NCBI GenBank assembly: GCA_027563935.2
Contig: CM050449.1
Coordinates: 58,731,949 to 58,795,948 of the forward strand
Reading direction: 5' to 3'
Length of the DNA stretch: 64,000 bases
DNA from: Costus lasius
Lineage: Eukaryota; Streptophyta; Magnoliopsida; Zingiberales; Costaceae
Made by a program: the position numbers and the translations under genes. The notes under the pieces are model-generated. The model was not told the origin of the DNA. It did no database searches and saw nothing but the letters and a program-made list of their open reading frames with translations. Positions 36,652 through 49,486 of this stretch are shown piece by piece. Within the stretch, counting starts at the first letter, position 1. Each line of letters opens with the position of its first letter.

Positions 36652-38336
36652 TGTTGGGGTATGCCCTTAAGGCTAATGTTTGAGGCCTCGGGATTGTATC
36701 AGTATCATGTATAAACTTCATGTTTATAAAGGCAATGGTTGTTATTCATGTTGTTGCATTATCTGCTGTCATATGTATACTTCTGAATAATGTCTCAATG
36801 CTGTTCAGCTTGGCTGACATGCAGTTAAGTCCTTAGTCAAGATATCTTGGTGAACATGAGACAGCCTTGATATGATTGAGACTAATATGTGTTCTAATCT
36901 TATAGGATGCTTCGAGCATGGAATAAGATGTAGACTCATAGGTACATTGGATGTACTGGACAGACCCTACTAGGATGTTCAATTGCTTGTCACAATGTGA
37001 ATAATCCTTGTATGCAAACAAGTGGCATACTTCCTCTGACTTGAGATCACTTGTGTTTCTAAATGATGATTGTCATTGTTTTGAGGTAGTTCAATATCAT
37101 TTGAAACATAATGGTTATAGACTATCTTGGATAATGATCATGAGTCAGGTTAGGACACTAGTGATAGATAAAGGATTGCCGTCTCCTAGTTTGGAGTGTG
37201 ATGTTCTAAAGGGGCCCCCTGGATGAGATGATTGAGAAAGTGTATGGCCATACCCAGATGACTATGTTCATCTGATCTAATCATCCTCATCATATTGGAG
37301 TTACAAGCTTGACACGCATGTCCAATAAGAACATCCAGTGGCAAAGGAAACATGTATGTCTAGTGAAGTGGATTCACACTTGTGCTATGGTTTGGGTGTA
37401 GTCTTGGAAGACTCTTTCCTTTATATCGGGAGACAGTGATGTGTTGCTAGATACCCCTCACTGATCGTGATAACATAAGTTATCGTTACCGACATTTAAA
37501 GGAAACCCTTAGGGTCGCACAATTTGATGATATGGCTTACTTAAGTCAGATCGTGTGGACTGAATTGTTTTGGTTCAGTTTAAGGGATTTAAACTCTGAT
37601 TGTAAGTGAGATCTGGTCTGATCATGTTTGATTGATTAGGGCTTGAGATCGGTAAGCTTCAATCGATAGAATTGATGCTAGATCGGTGAGATCAAGAGCA
37701 TCAAGAGATGAACGGTCAGATCTTGAATCTTAGGGTTTAAGGTGATCTGGACCAAGGCTTGGCTTGATTTGGTCCTTGAACCAAATCCAAATTGAACCGG
37801 CTCATGTATGAGCGCATGGTTCAATTTTGAGGGATGAGCGTTCGGTTCACTTGGAGTGAACGCATAACGCATGTATTGAAGCATTTGCTATTTTTGGAAA
37901 TTCGGTTTTCCAAAGTGGAAAACGCCTCCACGTTCGAGTGCAACGCTTCTCTATTCTCCTCTCTCGTCCCTTGCTCTCGAAGACTCACTCTTGCGTGGTG
38001 AAGGTCGACGACATGAGAGGATTCGGCCAAGAAGTGTAGATCTCATCCCTTCCATACGATAAGGGCACTTGGAGAACCTTGCTAGCACAAGCAACACAAG
38101 GAGTAGTCATCATCCTCTTGTGTGCGTCACCTTTGGAGGAGAGCCCTTTCGCCATCTTCTTCCAAGACGCCATTCGAATCAATGGCTATGGTATGATCTT
38201 CTTCTTGATCTATTCAATCATTTGACAGTTGATCATATGGCATGTAAAAGATCTTTAAGAAACCCTTGCTTCCTTGCGAATTTTATATGCGCCTCCTATT
38301 AGGGTTTCGTCCCCCCTTAGATTTAGGGGGCTTTCA
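36652..38336 (+). repeat. Element I 3' LTR
   Basis: 1685 bp, preceded by the polypurine tract at 36635-36651, ending GGGGGCTTTCA and followed by CAGAC, where E pol resumes. It differs from the 5' LTR at about 15 positions by eye. Confidence 0.96.
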
Positions 38337-38341
38337 CAGAC

Positions 38342-40792
38342 TTGATTAGCTGACATGGAATCCATCTCGGATCGCATGGCCTCAAGCCATCTCTCGGAGT
38401 CTGGTTCACTGACCGCCTCATCATAAGTCCTGGGTTCATCCTCAATGATGAAGATCCCGTCGTGTTGGGTCGGCAGAGACCCATACCTCTTAGGTGCACG
38501 ACGAATCCTCCCAAACCTACGTGGGGCCTATGTCTAAGCCTCAAGTTGCCTAGCAACCGGTGCAGGTGGCTCAGGTTCCATCTCTTTGTCTTGTGGTTGC
38601 ACTTGGACCTCGTCCAAGTCAAACTTTCTCCCACTGACTTCTTTCATGAGAAATTCTTTCTCTAGAAAGACAGCACCCGGAGCAACAAAGACCTTATTCT
38701 CGGTTGGGACATAGAAGTAGTATCCTTTAGTTTCCTTAGGATGCTCCATAAACACACATTTATCAGATTTAGGTTCTAGCTTACTAGAATCCTGACGTTT
38801 GACATAACCCTCACATTCCCAGATCCTGATAAAAGAAAGATTATGGCGTCTCCCACTCCATACCTTGTATGGAATATTTGAAACACTCTTAGATGGAACA
38901 TTATTCAGTATTAGAGAAGCTGTCTCAAGTGCATGACCCCAGAATGTGGGAGGTACAGTTGCATGACTCATCATAGACCGAACCATGTCGAAGAAGGTTC
39001 GATTTCTACTTTCAGACACACCATTCTATTGAGGTGTTACAGGAGGAGTGAGTTGGGATAGGATCCCACACTCTCTCAGATAGTCAAAGAACTCACCACT
39101 CAGGTACTCTCCACCACGATTTGATCGAAGAGCCTTAATGGATCTACCAAGCTGGTTCTCTACTTCATGTCTGAACTCCTTAAATTTCTCAAAAGATTCA
39201 GACTTATGTCTCATCAAGTAGACATAACCATATCTACTGAAGTCATCATTAAATGTGATGAAGTAGTTGTACCCTCCTCTGGCTTGTTTATTGAATGGCC
39301 CACACACATCAGTATGTATGAGATCCAATAATTCTCCTGCCCTCTCACCAATCTTGGTGAAGGGTGCTTTCGTCATTCACCCTAATAAACAAGGTTCACA
39401 AGTATCAAATTTCTCCAAGGAACTTGAATCTAACAACCCATTTGCATGGAGCTATTGGATGCGATTCTTATTTATATGGGCTAATCGACAATGCCATAGG
39501 AAAGCAACAACTGAACGACTTAGTTTGGTCCTTATATTATTTATGTTACAAATAGAGTTATCCATGTCCAACACATATAGACCATTGCACAAAGTACCCT
39601 TTCCATATAACATATTTGCAAATGAAAAAGAACAAGAGTTCTTATTAAATCCCTTTTTTGCCAAGCAAGGAATTGATACAATGTTCTTAGTAAGCGAAGG
39701 TACATAATAGCAATTATCTAACTCTAGTTGAAGTCTAGAAGGCAGGGAGAGAGTCAAAACTCCTACAGTTGTAACATCCCGTTATCTTAACCCCAACAGT
39801 AACAGCAGCAACTTGTGCCCCGTTTCCAACTCGTAGGTCAATCTTTCCAGGCCGCACTGATCTACATTTCTTGAGCCCCTGCATATTTGTACAAATATGA
39901 GCTCCACATGCAGTATCCAATACCCATGACATAGAAGTAGAAAGGTTGACTTCTGTAACATAAATATCTGAGCTAGAAGCTAAGGCCAAACCATTCTTCT
40001 CCTCATTCTGAAATTGCTTGCAGTCCCTCCTCCAGTGACCCTGCTCTCCATAGTGGAAGCACCTCTGCTTCTTTGACTTCTTCGCCTTTTTCTTCAGTGC
40101 CTTGGTTGGACCCCTAGCACTGCCTTAGCACGTGCCTTACCCTTCTTCTTTATCTTCTTGGTCGTAGGGACCAAAAGAACAGAATTGGGAATGGTCTTAC
40201 GCATCTCACACTCGGTTGTTTGGAGCATATTCAGTAGTTCCTCCCTTGTGCAATCAATCTGGTTCATGTTAAAATTTATGATAAACTGATTGAATCTAGG
40301 GGGTAGGGACTGCAGAATAAGATCCACAACCAGCTTGTTGTCTATGGTATGCCACAGTCTCCTGAGATGATCCACATTCCCAATCAGCTTGAGAATGTGG
40401 GGTCCCACTGGTGCACCCTCAGACAACTTGCACCGAAAAACTGCTTTGGCAGTGTCATATCTCTCAGTTCTAGCCTGAGCCTCGAACATCTGTTTCAAAT
40501 GAGTGATCATCTGAAAAGCGTTCTGCTCCTCATATTGCACCTAAAGTATAGTGGCTAGCATGAGACATGCAGCCTCCAAAGAGTCATCCTGATGCTTTCT
40601 AAAAGCATCCCTGTCTGCCGCTCGGGCATTAGGCGGAGGAGCCGCAAGAAGAGGCTGTTCAAGGACATACAACTTCTTCTCGAGCTTGAGGGCTATCCTC
40701 AAGTTCCAATGCCAGTCCATAAAGTTGGTTCTAACCAAATTATCCTTATCTAAAAGGGATCAGAGTGTCAATCCACCAGTGTTCATAGCCAT
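38342..40792 (-). pseudogene. gag-pol: Element E gag, protease and integrase, decayed
   Basis: Minus strand from the ATG at 40792-40790. Gag similarity runs to about 40094. The zinc knuckle has Tyr for the second Cys (CFHYGEQGHW). Protease (LDTACG) is near 39930, the integrase zinc domain near 39470 (LWHCRLAHIN), and the integrase core near 39030-39376. The second catalytic Asp reads Asn (SNRGGEY). Several stops and frameshifts break it. A 26-bp insertion at 39770-39795 disrupts the protease-integrase linker. It is clearly diverged from F-type proteins, so a separate family. Confidence 0.93.
39770..39795. mobile_element. 26-bp micro-insertion with LTR-like ends and target duplication
   Basis: TGTAACATCCC at the left end is identical to the first 11 bp of C and D; the right end is CCCCA. 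It is flanked by ACAGT on both sides (39765-39769 and 39796-39800). It reads as the near-complete deletion product of a C/D-like LTR, or as filler DNA from break repair. Confidence 0.55.
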
Positions 40793-42413
40793 TGTTCTAC
40801 AACATCCAAGAAACAACAGATTAGTACTACTTCGAATCATTTAAACTGGACTTGTTTTAAATGATCTTCGCTCCAACTATTTTAATCGAATTGACAACTC
40901 ACAAAGTCAATCGTGAAATTTAAGATTTCCTAGTGAGATGAGATCCTTATTCCCCATGAGGCTTCACGTCCCACGAGGGTGGGATGAGATGCACAAAGTG
41001 ACCCATGCTTCTTAAGGTACGCATGCCACCCGGTTGCTCCAAGTAACTCCCCTTGTTGAGACAGTCTAGGCATTCCATGTCCAGCAAGGGCTAGATACAA
41101 CATGAAACCCTAACCTCTCAATGTTGCCTCTAGAGTTTCATCATGTGTCCAGCACATATGAAAATCTAATCAAGTCCATTCCTAACCGTTATGCCCAGGG
41201 CCAACAAGTTTCCTTGCGAAAGCACCCACAGGTTAAATCTGGACTGGGGAAACCATTGCCACCACGCACTTTCTAAAGATAAGTGGGTGTATCCCACGCG
41301 GGCGGCAAACAGTTCACAACTCCACTGATCGATAGCTTAGTGAGGGCTACGCGTTAGCAGGCTACTAGGCTTAATATTTTGAATGAGGGTTTTTGAGGTC
41401 TCATAAGTTTTATCTTATGTCTGACAATACAGGTATGCAATCCTATAGTGATAACATAACGATAACACATCACATGCATGCTTTAGCAGATAAGGAAAAC
41501 AGTGAAAGAATGATGTGATCATAGCCTATTCAAGACATTGAACCAACCCATGCTAAAAGGAGGTTCAACTCTTGACCTATGACTCAAGCCCCCTAAAACT
41601 AGGCCTAGCCTAGCCGACCTCTAGCTTGGTCTTCAAGGTTGGCTCCAAGGTCCTTCTCATCATAGTTTAGCTCTCAAACCCTAGGGGTACATCCCCAAGG
41701 TTCGGCCAATGCCATGGGCTTCCTCCAAGGAAGAGCCGCCACCATCCAAGCGCCAAGATGGCTAGCACACAAGCCCTAAGGCTCGGCCAACCCATCTTGT
41801 GCCACCATTAGTTGAAGTTTGCGCACCAAGCTCCAAGCATGCGCCAATCTCCAAGGATGTATCCCCTAATCTTCAACTTAGGCAAAATAAAAGATGGCAC
41901 GAAGGCCGCACATGGATACATCACAGGCATGCAAAAGGGCTTGACACATGATCACAACATTATGCACAAACAAGGTATTTACTCATGCAATTCTACATGC
42001 TCATGAAAAACATAAAATCTGAAATTTTACTTTTTCATAAAACAAGTCTCTTTTCCTCATCTTCTAATCACAAATCTTTTGGTTATTTGTGATTAATTTT
42101 TCATGATGATTTCATAGATCCTTTTGGCTGGCAATTTTGTCATATCAAGAGACTCAGCTAGTTCAAAGACACAATGCCCGTCCTACTTGACAAAACTACG
42201 TGTGCCTTTGATCTTTAAATTAAGCAAGAAAAATAACCCAAAAATCCAAAAGAGATTGATAAGATGATAGGAACAAGAAACCCTAATTTTTCCTACTTAG
42301 AAAAATCGTTTGCCATGTGATCATGCAATTTTCAAAAAATTGAGATATGGCATGTGAGCATGGAAAAGCATGGAATTACATCGATTGAGTCTCGTAAGTC
42401 CCTATGATACCAC
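40793..42413 (-). other. Untranslated leader and PBS of element E
   Basis: On the minus strand, TGGTATCATAGG (42412-42401) lies one base after the LTR end, a tRNA-Met-type PBS diverged at its 3' part. A splice-acceptor-like TTGTAG ends at 40797, with CTAAT about 24 nt upstream and a T-rich tract. The gag ATG follows five bases later. A matching donor AAG|GTATTT is in the 5' LTR at 60767. No conserved protein in the leader. Confidence 0.7.
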
Positions 42414-42538
42414 TGTTGGGAAACCCCGGGGACATTTTACAATTTTCAGAGATAGAGATTTTATAAATACATTGCACAGCGGAATAATGTCCCCGAAACA
42501 GGCCAGTCCCAAAAACCCAGTGAAGATCGCATGCGAGG
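42414..42538 (-). repeat. Element E 5' LTR, inner piece
   Basis: The minus strand ends CGGGGTTTCCCAACA at 42414. It is interrupted at 42538 by element F; the duplicated CGAGG is at 42534-42538 and 60735-60739. It matches the reverse complement of the N LTR. Confidence 0.85.
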
Positions 42539-44238
42539 TGTTGGGGTATGCCCTTAAGGCTAATGTTTGAGGCATTGGGATTGTATCAGTATCATGTATA
42601 TAAACTTTTATGTTTATAAAGGCAATGGTTGTTATTCAGTTTGTTACATTGTCTGCTCCAATAAGTGTACTTCTGAATAATGTCTCAATGCTGTTCAGCT
42701 AGGCTGACATGCTGTATTGTCCTTAGTCGAGATATCTTGGTAAACATGAGACAGCCTTGATATGATTGAGACTAATATGTGTTCTAATCTTATAGGATGC
42801 TTCGAGCATGTAATAAGATGTAGACTCATGGGTACATTGGATGTACTGGACAGACCCTACTAGGATATTCAATTGCTTGTCACAATGTGAATAATCCTTG
42901 TATGCAACAAGTGGCACATGTCCTCTGACTTGAGATCACTTGTGTTTCTAAATGATGATTGTCATTGTTTTGAGGTAGTTCAATATCATTTGAAACATAA
43001 TGGTTATAGACTATCTTGGATAATGATCATGAGTCAGGTTAGGACACTAGTGATAGATATAGGATTGCCGTCTCCTTAATTGGAGTGTGATGTTCTAAAG
43101 GGGCCCCCTTAAATGAGATGATTGAGAAAGTGTATGGCCATACCCAGGTGACGATGTTCATCTGGTCTAATCATGCTCATCATATTGGAGCTACAGGCTT
43201 GACACGCTTGTCCAATAAGAACATCCAGTGGCAAAGGAAACATGTATGCCTAGTGATGTGGATTCACACTTGTGCTGTGGTTTGGGTGTAGTCTTGGAAG
43301 ACTCTTTCCTTTATATCGGGAGACAGTGATGTGTTGCTAGATACCCCTCACTGATCGTGATAATGTAAGTTATCGTTACCGACATTTAGAGGAAACCCTT
43401 AGGGTCGCACAATTCGATGATATGGCTTGCTTAAGTCAGATCGTGTGGACTGAATTGTTTAGGTTCAGTTTAAAGGAGTTTAAACTCTGATTGTAAGTGA
43501 GATCTGGTCTGATCATGTTTGATTGATTAGGGCTTGAGATCGGTAAGCTTCGATCGAGAGATTTGATTCTAGATCGGTGAGATCAAAAGCATCAAAGAGA
43601 TGAACGGTTAGATCTGAAACTTTAGGGTTTACTATGGTCTAGACCAAATGGCTTGAGCTATTTTGATTTGGTTTATGAACCAAATTCGATTGGGAGATTT
43701 TGGCTTGAACCGGTTCACAAAGGTGAACGCTTGGTTCAATGCTAGTAAGCGTTTTTGGGTTGGCATGAGCGCATGGCTTAATGATGTTCCATTTTTGGAA
43801 AGTCATCAAGGCCGATTCCTCTCAACGCCAAAACGCATATGCGTTCCCCTCTTCTCTTGTGGTTTTGCTTGCACTCTCGCAAGTGGTGGATTGACGAGAA
43901 GAAGGGAAGGTTTTCGTCCAAGGTGAAGCTTGATCTCGCATCTCAAACTTCCTCCACGCAAAGGACCCCTTGAAGCTTTGCTAGCACAAAGACGACAAGG
44001 AGAAGCCATTCCTCATCTTGTGTGCTTCATCTTTGGAGAAGATCCCTTTCGATCTTTGCTTCCAAGACACCATCCAAATAGATGGCTTTGGTATGATCTT
44101 CTTTCGATCTCCACATTCCTTAAGGTTGATCATTTGAACATATATTACATGCGATCTCATGTTGAAACCCCTTGGAAATTACATGCGCCCCCTTTAGGGT
44201 TTCAACCCCTTGCGCTCCCCCTTGAAGGGGACTCTTCA
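42539..44238 (+). repeat. Element F 5' LTR
   Basis: 1700 bp, from TGTTGGGGTATGCCC to GGGGACTCTTCA, followed by AT and TGGTATCAGAGC (44241-44252). Exon-like ATG-GCT-TTG at 44082-44090 abuts GTATGA; the second Met of other copies is Leu here. The terminal stem-loop is CCCCTTGAAGGGG. Confidence 0.97.
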
Positions 44239-45976
44239 ATTGGTATCAGAGCTGGTTCTATGTATGTTCATTTGATTGCCTACATGTGATCCTTGTTTGC
44301 GTTTGCTAAGCATAGATCTAATAACATGCCGAATAACTACATGCTAGTTTAAGAACTTAAATGTATGTTTAGTTATAGATGGCGCATGTTTATTGGCGCT
44401 TCTTTCATGTTGTTTTTGTCAAAACAAAAGATCATGCGCGCCTCATCTAGATCTAAGGCCCTACTTTAAACCCTTAGATGGGTTGATGGGGTTGAAGTCA
44501 TCTTCTAGGAAGTATCCAAATAGTCTGATCAGACCATCTGACAGCCTAGATGGGTTGACCAGATAGCACCTGTGCGCAAGCACGAGGTGGCTATAGGTCG
44601 ACAGCATCAAGGGCGTGTAGCGAGGTCTGGTTGAGACAGCTACTGAACACACATGAGTTAGGCCCGGGGTCACACCCGCTTGCCGAAACTCATGAGGGTT
44701 GTTCAGCCCTTTGCGCATGCATGGTTGACCATTAGGTCAACTCAAGTCAGTTAGGACTTGGTGCATGCAAGGGCAGTGGATCTGACTAGATGGATGAGTG
44801 GATCCCTATCAATGGACCATTGTAAGGTTGTAGGGGCACATAAGAAAATTAAAATGATGCCAATGGGTTTTCAAAATTTTATTTTCTTGTTAAATGGATC
44901 ACATGTTGATTGGATGCCATGTGCTTGTCTATTTCATCTTATGTGGGTTGCCCTTTTAATGTGTGTTGTGCTGGGGCCTGCGAGCCTGGCTTAAATTGTA
45001 AATTATATTTTTGTGATCTGCGCATCACATTTTAATTAATTTATTGTATAATTGACCTGCGTGTCAAACTTGTCTAGATAGATTAAAATGTACTTTTAAT
45101 CTAACAAGAGCTTAAAGCACACATAGCAAGGCGCAAGCAGCTGGTGGGCGCACCTGAGCTGCAGAGGGCGCTTGGGCCCTGGTCTGGGCCAGATGAGAGG
45201 CAAAAGACCCAAGAAGCAAGTGAAGACTTAAGATAACTTAAGGTCTTACTTAGGGTTAATGGGCTTTTACCACATAAGATCAGCATGCTTTCTACTTACC
45301 GTTTATAATTAGAATTGCATGATTTATTTATCTTCTGCTATCACCATAGGGTTTGCATGATAGTTAAGAAGATAAAAGACCGTTAAAATCCAACGCTGAA
45401 ATATCAAGCTCGTAAGCCTTCTGACGTGAAACCTCGCTGTTCTGACTATCGTTGGAGCCGTGTTGTACCCACTCAGTGGGCACGTCCTTCTATCTTCAGA
45501 CGGTGTGTGATTTCACCTGCGTGTTACAGAGAAGGGATTTATCGCTTCTCGTTGCTCAGCATAGCACGTGGTGGTCCAGGGAGTAGGTCGGGTTAGCTTG
45601 ACCATGTAGGCTACATATGGGGCATATGTGAGCTATATGGAGGCAGCCATCTGTGGGATCAGAGACTGTGTTGTACCAACTCAGTTGGCACAGTCTGCTG
45701 GATTGCCCAGATGAAGGGGAATCGCACGGGTTGGCGATTGGCAGGGAATGCCTACCAGAAATTAGTGCTTGTACTCTCTGTGCATCTTATCTCGCCTGAG
45801 CGTGACGCGGAGACCAAGTATGAAATCTGGATCCCATCTCACTAAAAGAGTGTTACTCTTTCGGGCTGTTTTGCTGGATTTTTCAGCCAGATAAAATAGT
45901 GAGAAAAGAATCTTTCTTAAGTCCTGGATTGATTCTAGACATTGATACTGACCTTGCTGTTCTTGCATTGTTGTAG
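44091..45976 (+). other. Predicted leader intron of element F
   Basis: Donor TTG|GTATGA at 44090/44091. Acceptor TTGTAG ends at 45976 after a CTGAC branch motif. Exon 2 begins 21 nt before ATG 45998, in frame with the LTR ATG at 44082. It spans the PBS. Inference, supported by the same layout in four other copies. Confidence 0.6.
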
Positions 45977-45997
45977 ATACCTGCAGCAACGAACACC
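44239..45997 (+). other. Untranslated leader of element F
   Basis: Non-coding. It has the covarying hairpin at 45069-45108, whose upper stem pairs GATTAAAA with TTTTAATC. It lacks the T-arm-like segment of B and I. Confidence 0.8.
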
Positions 45998-48900
45998 ATG
46001 AGCTTCAATGTGCGATCCCTACTGGAAAGGGAGAAGTTTGCTGGGCCAAACTTCTCAGACTGGTTCAGACACCTTAAGATCGTTCTTAAGGCTGAGAGGA
46101 AACTGTATGTCCTCGAGACGGCTATACCGCCTCAACCCGCTGCGAACGCCGCAAGGGCGGTTCGCGATGCCTATGAAAAGCATGTCAATGATAGCATTGA
46201 TGTTGCTTGCCTGATGCTAGCGTCTATGACGCCACCGCTGCAGCGTCAGCATGAGGATATGTCTGCTATAGAAATTATAGCAAACCTCAAGATGTTGTAT
46301 GCTGCACAGGCGAGGACTGAACGCTATAATCTGACCAAGCTTTTCTTTCAGAGCAAACTGGCTGAAGGGAGCCCAGTGGGAGCTCACGTGCTCAAGATGA
46401 TTGGGCACAAGGAGGCTCTGGAGAAACTGGGGCATACCATCAACCAGGAGCTTGCTGTAGACATTATTCTGCAGTCTCTCCCGCCCTCTTTCGATGCGTT
46501 CATTATTAATTTTAATATGAACAAAATCGATTGTACTCCGGCAGAGTTGCTGAATATGCTCTTGACCACTGAGGAGACTCTGAAGGGAAAGCCTTCAACC
46601 TCTATCTTGATGTTCCCCTCCAGGAACAAGAAGAAGGGAAAGAAGGGCAAAGCCCCGGTCAAGAATTACAGCAAGGCTCTGAAACAGAAGGTGAAGCGGT
46701 CAAAGGAATACAGATGTTTCCACTGTGGCCAGCTGGGTCACTGGAAAAAGGACTGTAAAGCGCTCCAAGGAGACAAGAAGGGAAGCATCGCTTCTGGCTC
46801 AGGTATATTTGTGACTGAGGTCATGATATCTTCTTCTTCTATTTCATGGGTGTTGGACACTGCATGTGGAGTTCACATTTGTTCAAATGTGCAGGAACTC
46901 AAGAGAAGAAGACAGGTGGGACAGCATGAGGTGGACCTACGAGTTGGAAACGGGGCACGGGTTGCTGCTGTTGCTGTAGGGGATTATTACATCTCATTAC
47001 CATCTGGCATTGTATTAGAATTAAACAATTGTTACTTTGTACCCAGTATTACCAAAAATATTATCTCTATTCCTGCTCTTGTCAGGAAAGGGTTTTCCTT
47101 TGAATGCAAGATTTCAAAGTGTTATCTTACTCTTGATAATATTGTTTATGCTACTGGTTCAATTAACAATGGGTTATTCATGTTGGACATGGACTATTCT
47201 ATACAAAACATTGATAATAAGAAAGCCAAGTATGCTGATGACAGCACCTTGCTATGGCATAGTCGTTTAGGCCATATTAACAAGAAGCGCATTAAGCGGT
47301 TGCATGATCATGGACTGCTGGGATCATTCTCCTATGAGGAGATTGATACATGCAAAGCTTGTTTAATGGGTAAAATGACGAAGTCTCCTTTTCCTAACAA
47401 AGGTCAAAGGGCTTCAGGTTTACTTGACCTTATACACACTGATGTGTGTGGGCCATTTAGTAAACATGCCAGAGGTGGCTATCAGTACTTCATTACCTTT
47501 ACTGATGATTTCAGTAGATATGGTTATGTCTATATTATGAGACATAAGAGTGAATCTTTTGACAAGTTCAAAGAGTTCAAAAATGATGTACAAAATCGGA
47601 ATATCAAGGCACTTCATTCTGATCGAGGTGGAGAATACTTGAGTCATGCGTTTACTGACTATCTAAAAGAGTGTGGGATTATCTCACAGCTCACTCCGCC
47701 AGGAACACCACAATGGAATGGTGTGTCCGAGAGGAGAAATAGAACGTTACTTGATATGGTTCGTTCTATGATGAGTCAGGCTACTCTTCCTTACTCCTTT
47801 TGGGGTTTTGCATTGGAAACAGCTGCAAAGGTACTAAACCGAGTGCCATCCAAGGCAGTTTCAAAGACTCCATATGAATTATGGTATGGGAAACAGCCGT
47901 GCTTGACATTTATTAAGATCTGGGGTTGCGAGGCTTATGTCAAAAAGCTCGCCTCTGGGAAACTAGAGAGCAGATCTGAGAAATGCATCTTTGTCGGTTA
48001 CCCTAAGGAAACTAAGGGTTATTATTTCTTCGATCCCAAAGAGAACAAAGTATTTGTTGCTCGGATAGCAGTTTTTCTTGAGAAGGAGTTTCTTCTGCAA
48101 GAAGCCAGTGGGAGAGAAATAAAGCTGGATGAGAATCCAGAGGAAGGACAAAGTAGTCAAGCACAGTTGGATGAGCCTGAGCCGGTAGATCAGGTTACTG
48201 AACAACCTGAGGCTCAGATATCACGGGAACCGCGAAGATCGGGAAGGATCCATCGACAGCCTGAGCGCTATGACGGAGTCTACATCATTGATAATGATGA
48301 ACCCCTTACTTATGCGGATGCGGTCAGTGGACCGGAGTCAGCTAGATGGCTTGAAGCTATGCGAGCCGAAATGGACTCCATGTCAGATAACCAAGTCTGG
48401 GTTTTGGTTGATCCGCCTCCGGGAGTAATCCCTATAGGCTGTAAATGGATCTTCAAAAGGAAGATTGACATGGATGGTAACGTGGTTACCTATAAAGGTA
48501 GGCTAGTAGCGAAAGGTTTCAAACAAATCTACGGGATAGATTATGATGAAACTTTCTCTCCTGTAGCCATGTTTAAGTCTATTCGGATTCTTTTCGCGAT
48601 AGCTGCATATTACGATTATGAGATCTGGCAGATGGATGTGAAGACGGCTTTCCTTAATGGAAAACTGGATGAGGATGTGTATATGACACAACCTGAAGGT
48701 TTCACTAATCCATCATATCGTCATAAAATATGCAAGTTAAAGAAGTCCATTTATGGACTTAAACAAGCATCTAGAAGCTGGAATATTCGTTTTGATGAAT
48801 CAATCTCTGAGTTTGGTTTCATCAAGAACGAAGATGACCCGTGTGTATATAAGAGGTTTAGTGGGAGCGTGATTACTTTCCTAGTCCTCTACGTCGATGA

Positions 48901-49486
48901 TATCTTAATCATTGGAAACGATATTCCTGAACTGCATGCTGTTAAAGCATGGTTAGGAAAATGTTTTCAGATGAAAGATTTAGGAGAAGCAGCCTATGTA
49001 TTAGGTGTGAAGATCTACAGGGATAGATCTAAGAGGCTTCTCGGGCTGTGCCAGAGTACTTACATCGATAAAGTCCTGGAGAGATTCCATTTAGAGAATT
49101 CTAAAAGAGGATATCTTCCAGTCAGACATGGTCTGAATCTTTCAAAGAGTCAGTGTCCACAAACACAGACTGAGAAAGATGAAATGGACAATACGCCTTA
49201 TGCTTCGGCTATTGGGTCCATTATGTATGCGATGTTGTGTACTCGCCCAGACGTCGCTTACGGGTTAAGCGTGACCAGTCAGTTCCAAAGTAATCCAGGT
49301 CAGGCACACTGGATTGCGGTCAAGAACATTTTAAAATATCTTCGGAGGACCAAAGATATGTTCTTGATATATGGTGGTCAGGAAGAACTCAGTATTGAAG
49401 GATATACTGACGCTTCGTTTCAGTCGGACCAGGATGATTTTCGATCGCAATCAGGCGATGTTTTTAGCTTGAATGGTGGAGCAGTG
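45998..49486 (+). CDS. gag-pol: Element F gag-pol polyprotein, residues 1-1163 (interrupted by K)
   Basis: An open frame of 1163 codons up to the K insertion, then 128 more codons from 58628, about 1291 residues in all. Gag spans about 1-239. The CCHC knuckle is at 240-253. Protease Asp is at 287 (LDTACG). Integrase His421, His426, Cys452 and Cys455 form the zinc site; Asp482, Asp542 and Glu578 give exact DD35E spacing. RT YVDD is at 965-968 and the RNase H first Asp at 1138. A 9-nt in-frame deletion near 47597 removes three residues present in other copies, 6-9 residues before Asp542. The start shown is the conventional ATG; the predicted spliced start lies in the LTR. Confidence 0.95.

Larger units (their letters stand above)
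24063..38336 (+). mobile_element. Element I: Angela-like Copia element inserted in E pol
   Basis: Flanked by CAGAC (24058-24062 and 38337-38341). Its 5' LTR is interrupted by solo LTR J, which itself holds solo LTR D. With J removed the LTR is 1685 bp, equal to the 3' LTR. The pair differs at about 15 sites (roughly 0.9%), so I is older than A, B and K. gag-pol has lost its conventional ATG and has three stops. Confidence 0.95.

Noticed and set aside
38323..38634. Minus-strand ORF running from E pol across the I 3' LTR junction
   Set aside because: It joins the LTR end of I to E integrase-linker sequence by chance at the insertion boundary and is not a gene fusion.
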